From assembly GCF_026627255.1 (NCBI RefSeq), contig NZ_JAPNLM010000028.1, positions 1-64,000 on the forward strand: DNA of 64,000 bases. The letters run 5' to 3'. Under the pieces are notes generated by a model. That model was given only the letters and a program-made list of their open reading frames with translations, was not told the origin of the DNA and searched no databases. The stretch is from Streptomyces antarcticus (GTDB lineage: Bacteria; Actinomycetota; Actinomycetes; Streptomycetales; Streptomycetaceae). Shown here piece after piece: positions 26,597 to 35,191 of the stretch (the stretch's first letter is position 1; each line of letters starts with the position of its first letter). A program made the translations under genes and the position numbers.

Positions 26597-27577
26597 ATGG
26601 CCATCGAGAAGATGTCGCTCGCGAAGGCGCTCAACGAGTCGCTGCGCAAGGCGCTGGAGACGGACCCGAAGGTCCTCATCATGGGAGAGGACGTCGGCAA
26701 GCTCGGCGGCGTCTTCCGGATCACCGACGGACTGCAGAAGGACTTCGGCGAGGAGCGGGTCATCGACACCCCGCTCGCCGAGTCGGGCATCGTCGGTACG
26801 GCGATCGGGCTCGCGCTGCGCGGCTACCGGCCCGTCGTGGAGATCCAGTTCGACGGTTTCGTGTTCCCCGCGTACGACCAGATCGTCACGCAGCTCGCGA
26901 AGATGCACGCCCGCGCCCTGGGCAAGATCAAGATGCCGGTCGTCATCCGCATCCCGTACGCGGGCGGCATCGGCGCGGTCGAGCACCACTCGGAGTCCCC
27001 GGAGGCGCTGTTCGCGCACGTCCCGGGCCTGAAGGTGGTCTCGCCGAGCAACGCATCGGACGCCTACTGGATGCTCCAGCAGGCGATCCTCAGCAACGAC
27101 CCGGTGATCTTCTTCGAGCCGAAGCGGCGCTACTGGGACAAGGGCGAGGTCGACGTCGAGGCCATCCCGGAGGCCCTGCACGCCTCCCGGGTGGCCCGCG
27201 AGGGCTCGGACATCACCCTGGCGGCCTACGGTCCGATGGTGAAGGTCTGCCTGGAGGCCGCCGCGGCGGCCGCCGAGGAGGGCAAGTCGGTCGAGGTCGT
27301 GGACCTGCGCTCGATGTCCCCGGTGGACTTCGACGGCATCCAGGCGTCGGTGGAGAAGACCCGCCGGCTCGTGGTCGTCCACGAGGCGCCGGTGTTCCTC
27401 GGCGTGGGCTCGGAGATCGCCGCCCGCATCACGGAGCGGTGCTTCTACCACCTGGAGGCGCCGGTCCTGCGGGTCGGCGGCTTCCACGCGCCGTACCCGC
27501 CGGCCCGCCTGGAGGACGAGTACCTGCCCGGCCTGGACAGGGTGCTCGACGCCGTCGACCGCTCGCTGGCGTACTGA
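26597..27577 (+). CDS. bkdB: Branched-chain 2-oxoacid dehydrogenase E1 beta subunit (second operon)
   Basis: 326-aa transketolase-type beta subunit. The ATG at 26597 has GGGGAG 8 nt upstream; an alternative GTG at 26588 overlaps the E1 alpha stop (GTGA). Signatures are MGEDVGKLGGVFRITDG (about 29-45), PYAGGIGAVEHHSES, and VVDLRSMSPVDFDGI in the C-terminal domain. It is strongly similar to the beta subunit at 6707 throughout, including the CFYHLEAPVLRV stretch, so the two operons arose by duplication of the whole unit. Confidence 0.91.
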   Translation: MAIEKMSLAKALNESLRKALETDPKVLIMGEDVGKLGGVFRITDGLQKDFGEERVIDTPLAESGIVGTAIGLALRGYRPVVEIQFDGFVFPAYDQIVTQLAKMHARALGKIKMPVVIRIPYAGGIGAVEHHSESPEALFAHVPGLKVVSPSNASDAYWMLQQAILSNDPVIFFEPKRRYWDKGEVDVEAIPEALHASRVAREGSDITLAAYGPMVKVCLEAAAAAAEEGKSVEVVDLRSMSPVDFDGIQASVEKTRRLVVVHEAPVFLGVGSEIAARITERCFYHLEAPVLRVGGFHAPYPPARLEDEYLPGLDRVLDAVDRSLAY

Positions 27578-27587
27578 GGAGAGCCCT

Positions 27588-29060
27588 GTGACGATCCGCG
27601 AATTCAAGATGCCCGATGTGGGCGAGGGCCTCACCGAGGCCGAGATCCTCAAGTGGTACGTCCAGCCGGGTGACACGGTCACCGACGGCCAGGTCGTCTG
27701 CGAGGTGGAGACGGCCAAGGCCGCCGTGGAGCTGCCGATCCCGTTCGACGGTGTCGTGCACGCCCTGCTCTTCGAGGAGGGCACCACGGTCGACGTCGGC
27801 CAGGTGATCATCTCCGTGCAGACCGCCCCGGGCGCCGCCTCGGAGGCCCCGGTCCAGGAGGCGGCCCCGGCCGCCGCGGCGGCGGCCCTCGCCGCCGTCG
27901 AGGAGCCGGCTCCCGCGGCCCGCCAGCCCGTGCTGGTCGGGTACGGGGTCTCCACCGCCTCCACCAAGCGCCGCCCCCGCAAGGCCCCGGCGGGCACGGC
28001 CGCGCAGAACGGCACGGCGGCCCCCGCGGCCACCGCTCCGGCGGCCCCCGCGGCCCCGGTCACCGCTCCGGCGGCCGTCCCGGCCCAGTCGAACGGCAAC
28101 GGCAGCGCCTACGCCGCCGCGGAACGGCCCCTGGCCAAGCCGCCCGTGCGCAAGCTCGCCAAGGACCTCGGCATCGACCTGTCCTTCGTGGTGCCCACCG
28201 GGGACGGCGGGGTCGTGACCCGGGAGGACGTCCACGCGGCGGCCGCCGCGGCGGTCGCCCCGCAGGCCGTGGCGCCCGTACCGGCCATGGCTCCGGCCGT
28301 CGTGCAGGCCGTTGCCGGGGCCTCCGTCCAGGCCGCCGCCGCGGTGGTCGCGCCGGGGGCGCGGGAGACCCGTATCCCGGTCAAGGGCGTCCGCAAGGTC
28401 ACCGCCCAGGCCATGGTCGGCTCGGCGTTCACCGCGCCGCACGTCACCGAGTTCATCACGCTCGACGTGACCCGCACGATGAAGCTGGTCCAGGAGCTCA
28501 AGGCCGATCCGGACCTGGCGGGGCTGCGCGTCAACCCGCTGCTCCTCATCGCCAAGGCCGTCCTGGTGGCGATCCGCCGCAACCCGGACGTCAACGCGTC
28601 CTGGGACGAGGCGGCCCAGGAGATCGTGCTCAAGCACTACGTCAACCTGGGCATCGCGGCGGCCACCCCCCGGGGGCTGATCGTCCCGAACATCAAGGAC
28701 GCCCACGCCAAGACCCTCGGCGAGCTGTCGGAGTCCCTGTCCTCGCTGGTCGCCACGGCCCGCGACGGCAAGACCTCCCCGGCGGACATGCAGCAGGGCA
28801 CGATCACCATCACCAACGTCGGCGTCTTCGGCGTCGACACCGGTACGCCGATCATCAACCCGGGCGAGTCCGCGATCCTCGCGGTCGGTGCGATCAAGCT
28901 CCAGCCGTGGGTCCACAAGGGCAAGGTGAAGCCCCGTCAGGTCACCACCCTGGCGCTGTCCTTCGACCACCGTCTCATCGACGGCGAGCTCGGCTCCCGC
29001 TTCCTGGCCGACATCGCGGCGGTCCTGGAACACCCGCGCCGCCTCGTCACCTGGTCGTAG
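27588..29060 (+). CDS. bkdC: Dihydrolipoamide acyltransferase E2 component (second operon)
   Basis: 490-aa E2. The GTG start lies 10 bp after the E1 beta stop, with GAGGAG upstream. Lipoyl Lys44 in EVETAKAAVELP, then a long Ala/Pro linker (PAAAAAALAAVEEPAPA), peripheral-subunit-binding domain (VRKLAKDLGIDLSFVVPTG, about 185-203) and acyltransferase core with FDHRLIDGELG carrying the active-site His. Linker length and composition differ most from the paralogue at 7723. The operon again lacks E3. Confidence 0.91.
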   Translation: MTIREFKMPDVGEGLTEAEILKWYVQPGDTVTDGQVVCEVETAKAAVELPIPFDGVVHALLFEEGTTVDVGQVIISVQTAPGAASEAPVQEAAPAAAAAALAAVEEPAPAARQPVLVGYGVSTASTKRRPRKAPAGTAAQNGTAAPAATAPAAPAAPVTAPAAVPAQSNGNGSAYAAAERPLAKPPVRKLAKDLGIDLSFVVPTGDGGVVTREDVHAAAAAAVAPQAVAPVPAMAPAVVQAVAGASVQAAAAVVAPGARETRIPVKGVRKVTAQAMVGSAFTAPHVTEFITLDVTRTMKLVQELKADPDLAGLRVNPLLLIAKAVLVAIRRNPDVNASWDEAAQEIVLKHYVNLGIAAATPRGLIVPNIKDAHAKTLGELSESLSSLVATARDGKTSPADMQQGTITITNVGVFGVDTGTPIINPGESAILAVGAIKLQPWVHKGKVKPRQVTTLALSFDHRLIDGELGSRFLADIAAVLEHPRRLVTWS

Positions 29061-29092
29061 TACCCGCAGTTGGCACGCACGCATGGCCGGTT

Positions 29093-29124
29093 TCCGTTCC
29101 TGGAGGCCGGCCATTCGTGTGGGG
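29093..29124 (+). terminator. Stem-loop after second bkd operon
   Basis: Perfect 8-bp arms ATGGCCGG/CCGGCCAT with a 16-nt loop, beginning 33 nt past the E2 stop and followed by TCGTGT. Moderate strength. It marks the end of the operon before the Rhs remnant. Confidence 0.55.
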
Positions 29125-29158
29125 CCGGGGCTGCACGGGAGCCCCTGGGCTGAGTAAC

Positions 29159-30124
29159 GTGTGCGAATCGGGGGTGGCCGATCGCCTCCAGGACGGGGGC
29201 TCCGACGCCACCGGGCCGCGCGTGTACGAGGGCACCCGGCTGACCGGCGCGGGCCGCATCCGGTACGAGTACGACGCCATGGGCCGGGTCACCGCGCGCC
29301 GGCGCGCCCGGCTCTCCCGCAAGCCGGACACCTGGCGCTACGCGTGGGACGCGGAGGACCGGCTCACGGCGGTGACCACGCCGGACGGCACGCTGTGGCG
29401 CTACGGCTACGACCTGATGGGCCGGCGCCGCGTCAAACAGCGCATGGTTCTTCGCGATCGTCACCGACCTGATCGGCACCCCGCACGAGCTCGTCGACGA
29501 GGCGGGCGAGGTCGCCTGGCGCACGCGCAGCACCGTGTGGGGGACGACCACCTGGAACGCGCAGGCGCACGCCTACACCCCGCTCCGCTTCCCCGGGCAG
29601 TACTTCGACCCGGAATCGGGGCTGCACTACAACTGCTTCCGCTACTACGACCCGGAGACCGCCCGCTATCTGTCGGTCGACCCGCTCGGCCTCGGGCCGG
29701 CACCCAACGCGTCGACGTACGTCACGAACCCGCTGACGTGGACGGACGCCCTGGGGCTGGCCCCGGAATGCCCGCCGAAGGTGGGCCGGGGCAGGGACGA
29801 GGCGAAGGCGCAGGTGCTGCGCGACGCGGGCGTGCCGGAGGGCCTGGAGCCGGACATCGTGGACGAGTGGGTGAAGGCGACGACGCCCGAGTGGCAGGGC
29901 GGGAAGCAGCTCATGGGCCCGGACCACCAGCCGATCGTCTACACCGAAGAGTGGTACGAACTGCCCAACGGCGACATCGTCGTGTACCAGGACCACTGGT
30001 TCGGCCACCAACAGCCCGGTGAACCCGGATACCAGCCGGCCCACGTGCACGTCCGGCCGGGAGAAAATACCCGGAACGGGCAGATACCCGGCGCGGAGGA
30101 CATTATTACTATGACCTGGACTGA
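29159..30124 (+). pseudogene. Rhs/YD-repeat protein remnant with toxin-like C-terminus
   Basis: Fragment of an Rhs polymorphic toxin. The first reading frame gives YD repeats (RIRYEYDAMGRVTAR, WRYAWDAEDRLTAV, LWRYGYDLMGRRRVKQR). At about 29445 the similarity jumps to another frame, FFAIVTDLIGTPHELVDEAG, so the repeats normally lying between have been lost together with the frame. The core then ends in the Rhs hallmark ESGLHYNCFRYYDPETARYL, LSVDPLGL and NPLTWTDALGL. The roughly 110-residue C-terminal part (ELPNGDIVVYQDHWFGHQQP, AHVHVRPGE) is unrecognised. Its natural ending HYYYDLD-stop lies in a third frame. No secretion module is present. Confidence 0.8.
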
Positions 30125-30599
30125 CTTCGTCGTGAATGCGAAGGGCACCCTCACGACGTACTACGACGAGGTGCCCGACCTGACGGGAGTGCGGCTGCGG
30201 TCGGTGCACCTGGACGGCTGGGACCCGACCGTCACCCTGCGGTTCGACCTGCCGAGGTTCCCCGACCGCTGGGAAGGCGTACCGGGCGACACGATGCAGT
30301 GCCAGATCCAGTTCTCCATGGTCCAGGACTTCCTGATGGAAGGCTGGCAGCCGCCGGTCACGGCGGACGTCGCCCTGCGCGCGCTGCCGGAACACCGGCT
30401 GGCGGTGCAGGTGGCGGCGCCCGGCGTCGCCGTCTCGTTCACGGCGAGCGCGTCGGTCAAGGCGGGAAGGATCAGCGTCTTCACGCGGGACGTGGACGGC
30501 GGCGACGGCGGCCCGCACGACTTCACCCGGAGGCTGGAGAGCAAGCTCTATCCGACGATCCCTCCCCCGTACGTCAACACCTTCTACGAGCGTGTGTGA
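30111..30599 (+). CDS. Immunity-like protein (Imm50-like) for the Rhs C-terminus
   Basis: 162 aa starting MTWTDFVVNAKG. The ATG has its own GGAGG 11 nt upstream, so it should be made separately even though the same frame stays open from the Rhs remnant. The beta-rich sequence (PDLTGVRLRSVHLD, VTLRFDLPRFPDRW, CQIQFSMVQDFLMEGWQP) resembles Imm50-type immunity proteins that follow Rhs toxins in Streptomyces. Its start overlaps the shifted toxin stop at 30122-30124. Family identification is by eye and moderate; position right after the toxin end strongly supports an immunity role. Confidence 0.65.
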   Translation: MTWTDFVVNAKGTLTTYYDEVPDLTGVRLRSVHLDGWDPTVTLRFDLPRFPDRWEGVPGDTMQCQIQFSMVQDFLMEGWQPPVTADVALRALPEHRLAVQVAAPGVAVSFTASASVKAGRISVFTRDVDGGDGGPHDFTRRLESKLYPTIPPPYVNTFYERV

Positions 30600-30600
30600 G

Positions 30601-31008
30601 ATGACTGATTCGAGCGACCTGCCGGAACTCCGGGCCCTGTACGGCACGGCGCAGCCGCCCTCCCTGGACACGTGCGGCTTCTTCTACGTCCATGTCGACG
30701 AGCGGGAATCGTCGGTGACCTTCGGCTTCGAGACCTCGCAGCTGCCCGCGCACCCGGAACCGGAGTGGTCGGCCAAGCCGTACAACACCCTGTGCTTCTT
30801 CGTGGAGTTCACCGGGGTGACCGGCCTTCGCATGGCGGGCATCGTCGCGGAGGCGGAGCGCAGCGTCCGGATCGCCGGGGGCGCAATCGCCGAGGGCGCA
30901 TCGGACCGGCTCGACGTGACCGTGGCCGGTGACAGGCGGGAGATCTCCTTCTCCGCCGCGGCGTCCCGGGTCACCCACACCAGGGTCTACCTGCAGGGAT
31001 CGCCGTAG
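30601..31008 (+). CDS. Second immunity-like protein (Imm50-like)
   Basis: 135 aa starting MTDSSDLPELRALYG, 1 bp after the preceding stop. LYGTAQPPSLDTCGFFYVHV and NTLCFFVEFTGVTGLRMAG follow the same beta-strand pattern as the neighbour, suggesting a second, diverged immunity gene of the same fold. Orphan immunity genes of this kind often remain after their toxins are lost. The GTG three codons upstream is an alternative start. No signal peptide, so it is cytosolic. Confidence 0.6.
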   Translation: MTDSSDLPELRALYGTAQPPSLDTCGFFYVHVDERESSVTFGFETSQLPAHPEPEWSAKPYNTLCFFVEFTGVTGLRMAGIVAEAERSVRIAGGAIAEGASDRLDVTVAGDRREISFSAAASRVTHTRVYLQGSP

Positions 31009-31129
31009 CGGGCGGGCGGGCGGGGCGCGGTGAGGGGTCGGGGGGCTCGGCGGGTGAGGCCCGGCGGGCCGACCGCCGGCACACGGTATTCCCCTGGTCG
31101 GCGGGCCCGGCCCGTGTGATCATCGCCGG

Positions 31130-32074
31130 ATGATCTTCCGCGCTGCGACCGCAGACCCCGCAGACCCCGCAGACCTGGACCGCGCCACGGCGTTCCCGGC
31201 GGACGGCCCCGTCCCCCCGCTGACCTCCGGGAAGGTCCGTGAGGAGCTCGCCGCGCACCGGATGCGCCCCGAGTGGACCTGGTTCGCCGAGGACGGGGAC
31301 GGCCGGATCCTCGGCCGCGCCCTGTGGTGGGGCCGCGCCGACAGCGAGCAGCCGATCGCGCTGGACTGCCTCCAGGTCCGGGCCGGCGTCGCCGACCCGG
31401 CCGCCGTGGCCGCCGGGCTGCTGGAGGCCGGCCACGCCGCCTTCGGCAACCGCCCCGGCTACCACCTCTCGCTGCCCCGCGGCTGGCGGGACGACCCGGC
31501 CACCGCCGGGGAGGTCGCCTGGCGCCGGCAGGCCGCGTACGCCACCGGGCTGACCCGGGAGATCGAGCGGCTGCGCTACGAGTGGACCCCGGCGGCCGGC
31601 ACCGCCCCGGCCACCGGGCGGCTCGTGTTCCGCGACGGCACCGACGAGGAGTTCCTGGACGCCTTCACGCGGCTCTCCCGGGGCAGCCTGGACCTGGCCA
31701 CCCGCACCGAGCTGCTGGTCAAGGACGCCGGGGAACTGGCCCGCGCGGACATGGCGTTCTACCTCGGCTGCCCGGGCGAGCGGTCCTGGTGGCGCCTGGC
31801 GCACCTGCCCGACGGCACCCTCGCGGGCCTGGCCGTCCCGTCCGCGACCCCGTACCACCGCAACGTCGGCTACCTGGGCGTCGTACCGGAGCAGCGCGGG
31901 AAGGGGCTCATCGACGAGGTCCTCGCCGAGATCACCCGCTTCCACGCGGCCGCGGGCGCCGACCGCGTCACCGCGACCACCGACACCGTCAACGTCCCGA
32001 TGGCGGCGGCCTTCGACCGGGCCGGGTACGAGGTGACGGAGATCCGCCTCGTCCTGGAGGACCCGGCCCGGTGA
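31130..32074 (+). CDS. GNAT-family N-acetyltransferase
   Basis: 314 aa. The C-terminal half holds the GNAT acetyl-CoA motif: VGYLGVVPEQRGKGLIDEVL (about 243-262, containing the Q/R-x-x-G-x-G/A signature as QRGKGL), then AFDRAGYEV. The N-terminal half may be a degenerate second GNAT-like module (LGRALWWGRADS), giving the tandem layout of many Streptomyces acetyltransferases. A 9-bp DNA repeat encodes ADPADPADL near the start. Acceptor substrate unknown. Monocistronic. Confidence 0.82.
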   Translation: MIFRAATADPADPADLDRATAFPADGPVPPLTSGKVREELAAHRMRPEWTWFAEDGDGRILGRALWWGRADSEQPIALDCLQVRAGVADPAAVAAGLLEAGHAAFGNRPGYHLSLPRGWRDDPATAGEVAWRRQAAYATGLTREIERLRYEWTPAAGTAPATGRLVFRDGTDEEFLDAFTRLSRGSLDLATRTELLVKDAGELARADMAFYLGCPGERSWWRLAHLPDGTLAGLAVPSATPYHRNVGYLGVVPEQRGKGLIDEVLAEITRFHAAAGADRVTATTDTVNVPMAAAFDRAGYEVTEIRLVLEDPAR

Positions 32075-32153
32075 GGCGGTGAGGCGGTGAGGCGGTGAGC
32101 GCCGCCCCGGCCGGCCGTCGAATGTGCGTACCCCGAGGCGGTACCCTCCCGGC

Positions 32154-32918
32154 GTGCCGATAGCCGAATTGCAGGTGTACTCCGTCGAGGAGGCCGACGT
32201 CACGGGCGGCGTGTGCGTGGTCCGGTGCGTGGGCGGGGTGGCGCGCGCCGGACAGGTGTACGCGGCGGGTGAGCTGCGGCTGGGGCTGCGCCGCATAGAG
32301 CGGTACGGGCGGACCGTCGGCTCCTTCGGCGCCGGCCACATCGCGCGCGTCCACCTCACGGGCGCCGTGGTGGCGCTGCTCAGCCGCGGGCAGGTGCTGA
32401 CGGCGGTGCCGCCGGACGGGCACTCGCTGGAGGTGCTGGAGGAGTGGCTGGCGACGGGCCCGCCGCTGGGCGACGAGCCCTGGCCGAGGCCCCTGCACAC
32501 CCTGGCCGTGGGTTGGATGCGGGACGAGCGGGTGCCGGACGGGATCCGGTTGCGCTGGGGCCGGGTGGCTCTGGCCGCCGCCGAGCGCCGTGCGCGGGCC
32601 GAGGGCGCCGACGCGCTGGCCCGGGGGGCCGAGCTGGCGGCCGTACGGGGCTACCTGATCCGGGAGTTCGGCCCAGGGCGCGGCGGCGACCCGGCGGCCC
32701 TGTGCCGGGAGCTGCTGGCGCTGATCGACCTGACCCCGCGGGCGGCGGCCGCGGAGGCCCGTGTCTGGCGGGACCTGCCGCGCGCGCGGATCCTGCACCT
32801 GCGACGCATCAAGAACCTGCTCCCCTGGCTGGTCCTCGTCCGCCCGCACCTCGCGGACTCCGACCCCCTGGCCGGCGCCGTCGACGCCTGGGCCGCGGTG
32901 CGGCCCCGATTGCCGTGA
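32154..32918 (+). CDS. Hypothetical protein
   Basis: 254 aa, unrecognised. The GTG at 32154 was chosen because the ordered part begins at once (PIAELQVYSVEEADVTGGV). Residues 1-90 look like a small beta-barrel, with alternating short strands (CVVRCVGGVARAGQVYAAGE, LRRIERYG, ARVHLTGAVVALLSRG) similar to translation-factor domain II. The rest is helical and Arg/Ala-rich, with a Trp-containing core. No membrane segment or signal peptide. Followed 36 bp later by the DUF397 gene. Confidence 0.6.
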   Translation: MPIAELQVYSVEEADVTGGVCVVRCVGGVARAGQVYAAGELRLGLRRIERYGRTVGSFGAGHIARVHLTGAVVALLSRGQVLTAVPPDGHSLEVLEEWLATGPPLGDEPWPRPLHTLAVGWMRDERVPDGIRLRWGRVALAAAERRARAEGADALARGAELAAVRGYLIREFGPGRGGDPAALCRELLALIDLTPRAAAAEARVWRDLPRARILHLRRIKNLLPWLVLVRPHLADSDPLAGAVDAWAAVRPRLP

Positions 32919-32954
32919 ACGAGGGGCATCGGCTTTCGGGCATGGGGTGCAGAC

Positions 32955-33131
32955 ATGCCAGAGTTCCAATGCAAGGAGTCGACCCAGGGTGGCCAGGACA
33001 TGAACGAGTGCGTGGAGGTGGCCGCGAACGCGGCCGGGACCGACGGGGTCCGGGACGGCAAGCGGGCGGACGGGGCGGTCATCCGGGTCACCGAGGCCGC
33101 GTGGACGGCGTTCGCGGTGGCGGGCCGGTGA
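32955..33131 (+). CDS. Small DUF397 protein
   Basis: 58 aa, too short for usual ORF cut-offs. It has the DUF397 pattern: QCKESTQGG near the start, ECVEVA (19-24), VRDGKRADGAVIRV (32-45) and a terminal aromatic/Ala helix AAWTAFAVAG. DUF397 proteins normally follow an XRE regulator with a DUF5753 domain, but none is adjacent here, so this is an orphan. Its TGA overlaps the GTG of the mycoredoxin gene, coupling the two. Confidence 0.8.
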   Translation: MPEFQCKESTQGGQDMNECVEVAANAAGTDGVRDGKRADGAVIRVTEAAWTAFAVAGR

Positions 33132-33370
33132 CGCCGGTGACGCTGTACTGGCGGCCCGGGTGCCCGTACTGCATCAAGCTGCGCGCGCAGCTCCGGCTCG
33201 CGCGGATTCCGTACCGGAAGGTCAACATCTGGCGGGACCCGGACGCGGCGGCCTTCGTGCGGAGCGTGGCCGACGGGAACGAGACCGTGCCGACCGTGGT
33301 CGTCGGGGACGGGCCGGCGATGGTCAACCCGTCGCTGGGGCGGATCCGCGAGGCCATGACCGCCGCCTGA
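33128..33370 (+). CDS. Mycoredoxin/glutaredoxin-like protein
   Basis: 80-aa thioredoxin-fold oxidoreductase with active site CPYC (about 11-14, in RPGCPYCIKLR), cis-Pro segment TVPTVVVGD and the GPAMVNPSLGRI helix. The size and CPYC/NIWRDPDAAAFVR pattern fit actinobacterial mycoredoxins, which reduce mycothiol mixed disulfides using mycothiol. The GTG start overlaps the DUF397 stop by 4 bp. NrdH-type activity cannot be excluded. Confidence 0.88.
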   Translation: MTPVTLYWRPGCPYCIKLRAQLRLARIPYRKVNIWRDPDAAAFVRSVADGNETVPTVVVGDGPAMVNPSLGRIREAMTAA

Positions 33371-33443
33371 CGGAATCTCAGGTTCTCCTCTGAACGTGGC
33401 TCCCCGCGGTTCGGCCGGGCCGTGCGGCGGACATCAACCCGGC

Positions 33444-33995
33444 GTGGACATATACGAGACGGCCCATCTCGCGGGGGGACCGCGCCGGGTGGCCGAGGTG
33501 GCGGTGCTGGGGTTGCGCGACCGGGGGGCCGTCACCGTGACCGGGCCCCGTGTGCGGGCCGCGCGGGAGGCCGGGGGCGGCGTGCACCCCGTCGAGCGGG
33601 CGGTGCTGCGGCTGTGCCCGCGCGGGAAGGCACTCTCCGCCGTGCTGGCCGCCGTCGCCGGAGGGCCGGAAGCCGCCGGGGTCGGCCGGGCGCTGGTCGA
33701 GGCCGGGCTGCTGGGCCGGCGGCGCCCCACGGCGGCCGGGCAGCGGGTGCTCGCGGCGGCGCGGGCGGACGGGCAGTGGCCGGCGTACGTCTTCGGGGGC
33801 TGGCCGGCGCCGCCGAAGCGGCGGCGCTCCACCCGGCACACCCCGCTGGACACCGGCATGATCGGCCGCGCCCTCCACCGCATCGGCCGCACCCTGGACC
33901 GGGCCGTGGACCGCGCCGAACGGGACGACCGCGCCGAACACGGCGATCACCCCGGCCACTCCTGCGGCGGCGGAGGCGGCGGGGGCGGTGACTGA
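33444..33995 (+). CDS. TIGR04222-like protein with Gly-rich C-terminus
   Basis: 183 aa from the GTG at 33444 (VDIYETAHLAGGPRRVAEVA), which opens exactly with the family N-terminus; an upstream GTG at 33396 would add unrelated residues. YETAHLAGGPRR and the C-terminal CGGGGGGGGD are typical of short actinobacterial proteins of the TIGR04222 group, many of which have membrane segments. Here the middle is helical, with a predicted DNA-binding-like pattern of leucines and arginines, and no clear TM. Function unknown. Confidence 0.6.
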   Translation: MDIYETAHLAGGPRRVAEVAVLGLRDRGAVTVTGPRVRAAREAGGGVHPVERAVLRLCPRGKALSAVLAAVAGGPEAAGVGRALVEAGLLGRRRPTAAGQRVLAAARADGQWPAYVFGGWPAPPKRRRSTRHTPLDTGMIGRALHRIGRTLDRAVDRAERDDRAEHGDHPGHSCGGGGGGGGD

Positions 33996-34147
33996 GGCAC
34001 CTGCGCGTGCAGCCTGACGGGCCATCACGTGAGGGTGACGGTATCGGCGCAGGTCAGCAGGGTGGGTACGCCGGTCGCACGGCGTGTTACCGGCGTGGCA
34101 CGGGGAGCTCCGGTTGCGGGGGTCGGCGGGCTGTCCCTACGTGGGGC

Positions 34148-34166
34148 GTGACACATCCCATGTCAC
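34148..34166. promoter_or_regulatory. Inverted repeat upstream of the secreted Ala/Pro-rich protein
   Basis: GTGACA-CATCCCA-TGTCAC has perfect 6-bp arms, 75 bp before the TTG start. The surrounding 245-bp gap holds no gene. Possible operator; nothing else supports it. Confidence 0.35.
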
Positions 34167-34240
34167 CGCAGTATCCGCGTACCCGCTGTACCCCGCAGTC
34201 CCGCTGTCATGGCTGGTCCCACCCGGACAGGAGAGATCCG

Positions 34241-34963
34241 TTGCACCGCTTCACCCGCTACGCCGTCCCCGCCGCCCTCTGTGCGACCCTGCTGGCTGCG
34301 TCCCCCGGCCTCGCGGCCGCCGCGCACGCCCCCGAGCGGCCGCCGGTCGCCGCCGCCAAGCCGTCCATCCCCGGGACCGAGGCGCTGCTCGCGCAGGTCC
34401 AGTCGCTGGGGGGCGTCGGCGGGCTGCTGAAGCCCGTCACCGATCTCCTCGCCGACGTGCTCAAGTCGCCGGACGGCAAGATCCCGGAAACGGACCTGGC
34501 CGCGCACCAGGAGAAGGTCGGCCAGGCTCTGGCCGGCCTGACGAAGAGCCTGCCGCCCGCCCCGGCCCTGCCCGTGCCCGCGCCGGAACTGCCGGTACCC
34601 GCGCCGGAACTGCCGGTCAAGCCCCCGGTGGCGCTCCCGGCCCCCGCGCTCCCCGCCCCGGCGCTCCCGGCCCCCGCGCTCCCCGTCGCGAAGTCCAAGG
34701 CGGGCGTGCCGCGCGACCTGGTCTCCGACGCCGTCGACCGCCTCAAGGCGTCCGTCGACGCCCTCGTCAAGACCGCGGGCCCCTGTGGCTGTTCCACGGA
34801 CGCGAAGACCAAGGTCACCGACGTGGTGACGAACCTGGTCGCCACTCTGGTCGCCCTCCTCACCGGCGCCGGTCTGCCCGGTCTGCCCCCGCTCCCGGTG
34901 CCCGCGCCCGCCCTCCCCGCCCCGGCGCTGCCGCTCCCGGCCCCCGCGCTGCCCGTCCGGTAG
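34241..34963 (+). CDS. Secreted Ala/Pro-rich hypothetical protein
   Basis: 240 aa. The TTG start at 34241 is favoured by AGGAGA 7 nt upstream and because it opens a classical signal peptide: basic HRFTR, hydrophobic core VPAALCATLLAAS, cleavage near AAAAHA. The mature part has a helical segment (LLAQVQSLGGVGGLLKPVTD), two low-complexity blocks of (V)PAP-E-LPVPAPELPV / PALPAPALPAPALPV repeats, and a central helix pair with GPCGCS. It resembles cell-wall or spore-associated low-complexity proteins. No known domain. Confidence 0.72.
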   Translation: MHRFTRYAVPAALCATLLAASPGLAAAAHAPERPPVAAAKPSIPGTEALLAQVQSLGGVGGLLKPVTDLLADVLKSPDGKIPETDLAAHQEKVGQALAGLTKSLPPAPALPVPAPELPVPAPELPVKPPVALPAPALPAPALPAPALPVAKSKAGVPRDLVSDAVDRLKASVDALVKTAGPCGCSTDAKTKVTDVVTNLVATLVALLTGAGLPGLPPLPVPAPALPAPALPLPAPALPVR

Positions 34964-35191
34964 CGGCACCGCCGCGTCCCCGGCCCCCGCACCCCGGGGC
35001 CGGGGACGGCCGTACGCCCGGACCCGGACCCCGCCCGGCCCCCGACCCGCCCCCGGCCGCGGATCCCCGGCGGAGCCGGAACGGCACGCCCCCCGTGCCT
35101 CCGCGCGACCGCCCGGACCCCCTTGACGCCCCCCTCCGGGGGAGGGACGCTCCCGTGTCTCGCATCAAACGGTTGCAGCTGGGGGGCCGCT

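Noticed and set aside
34022..34040. ATCACGTGAGGG as parS
   Set aside because: Too many mismatches in both arms.
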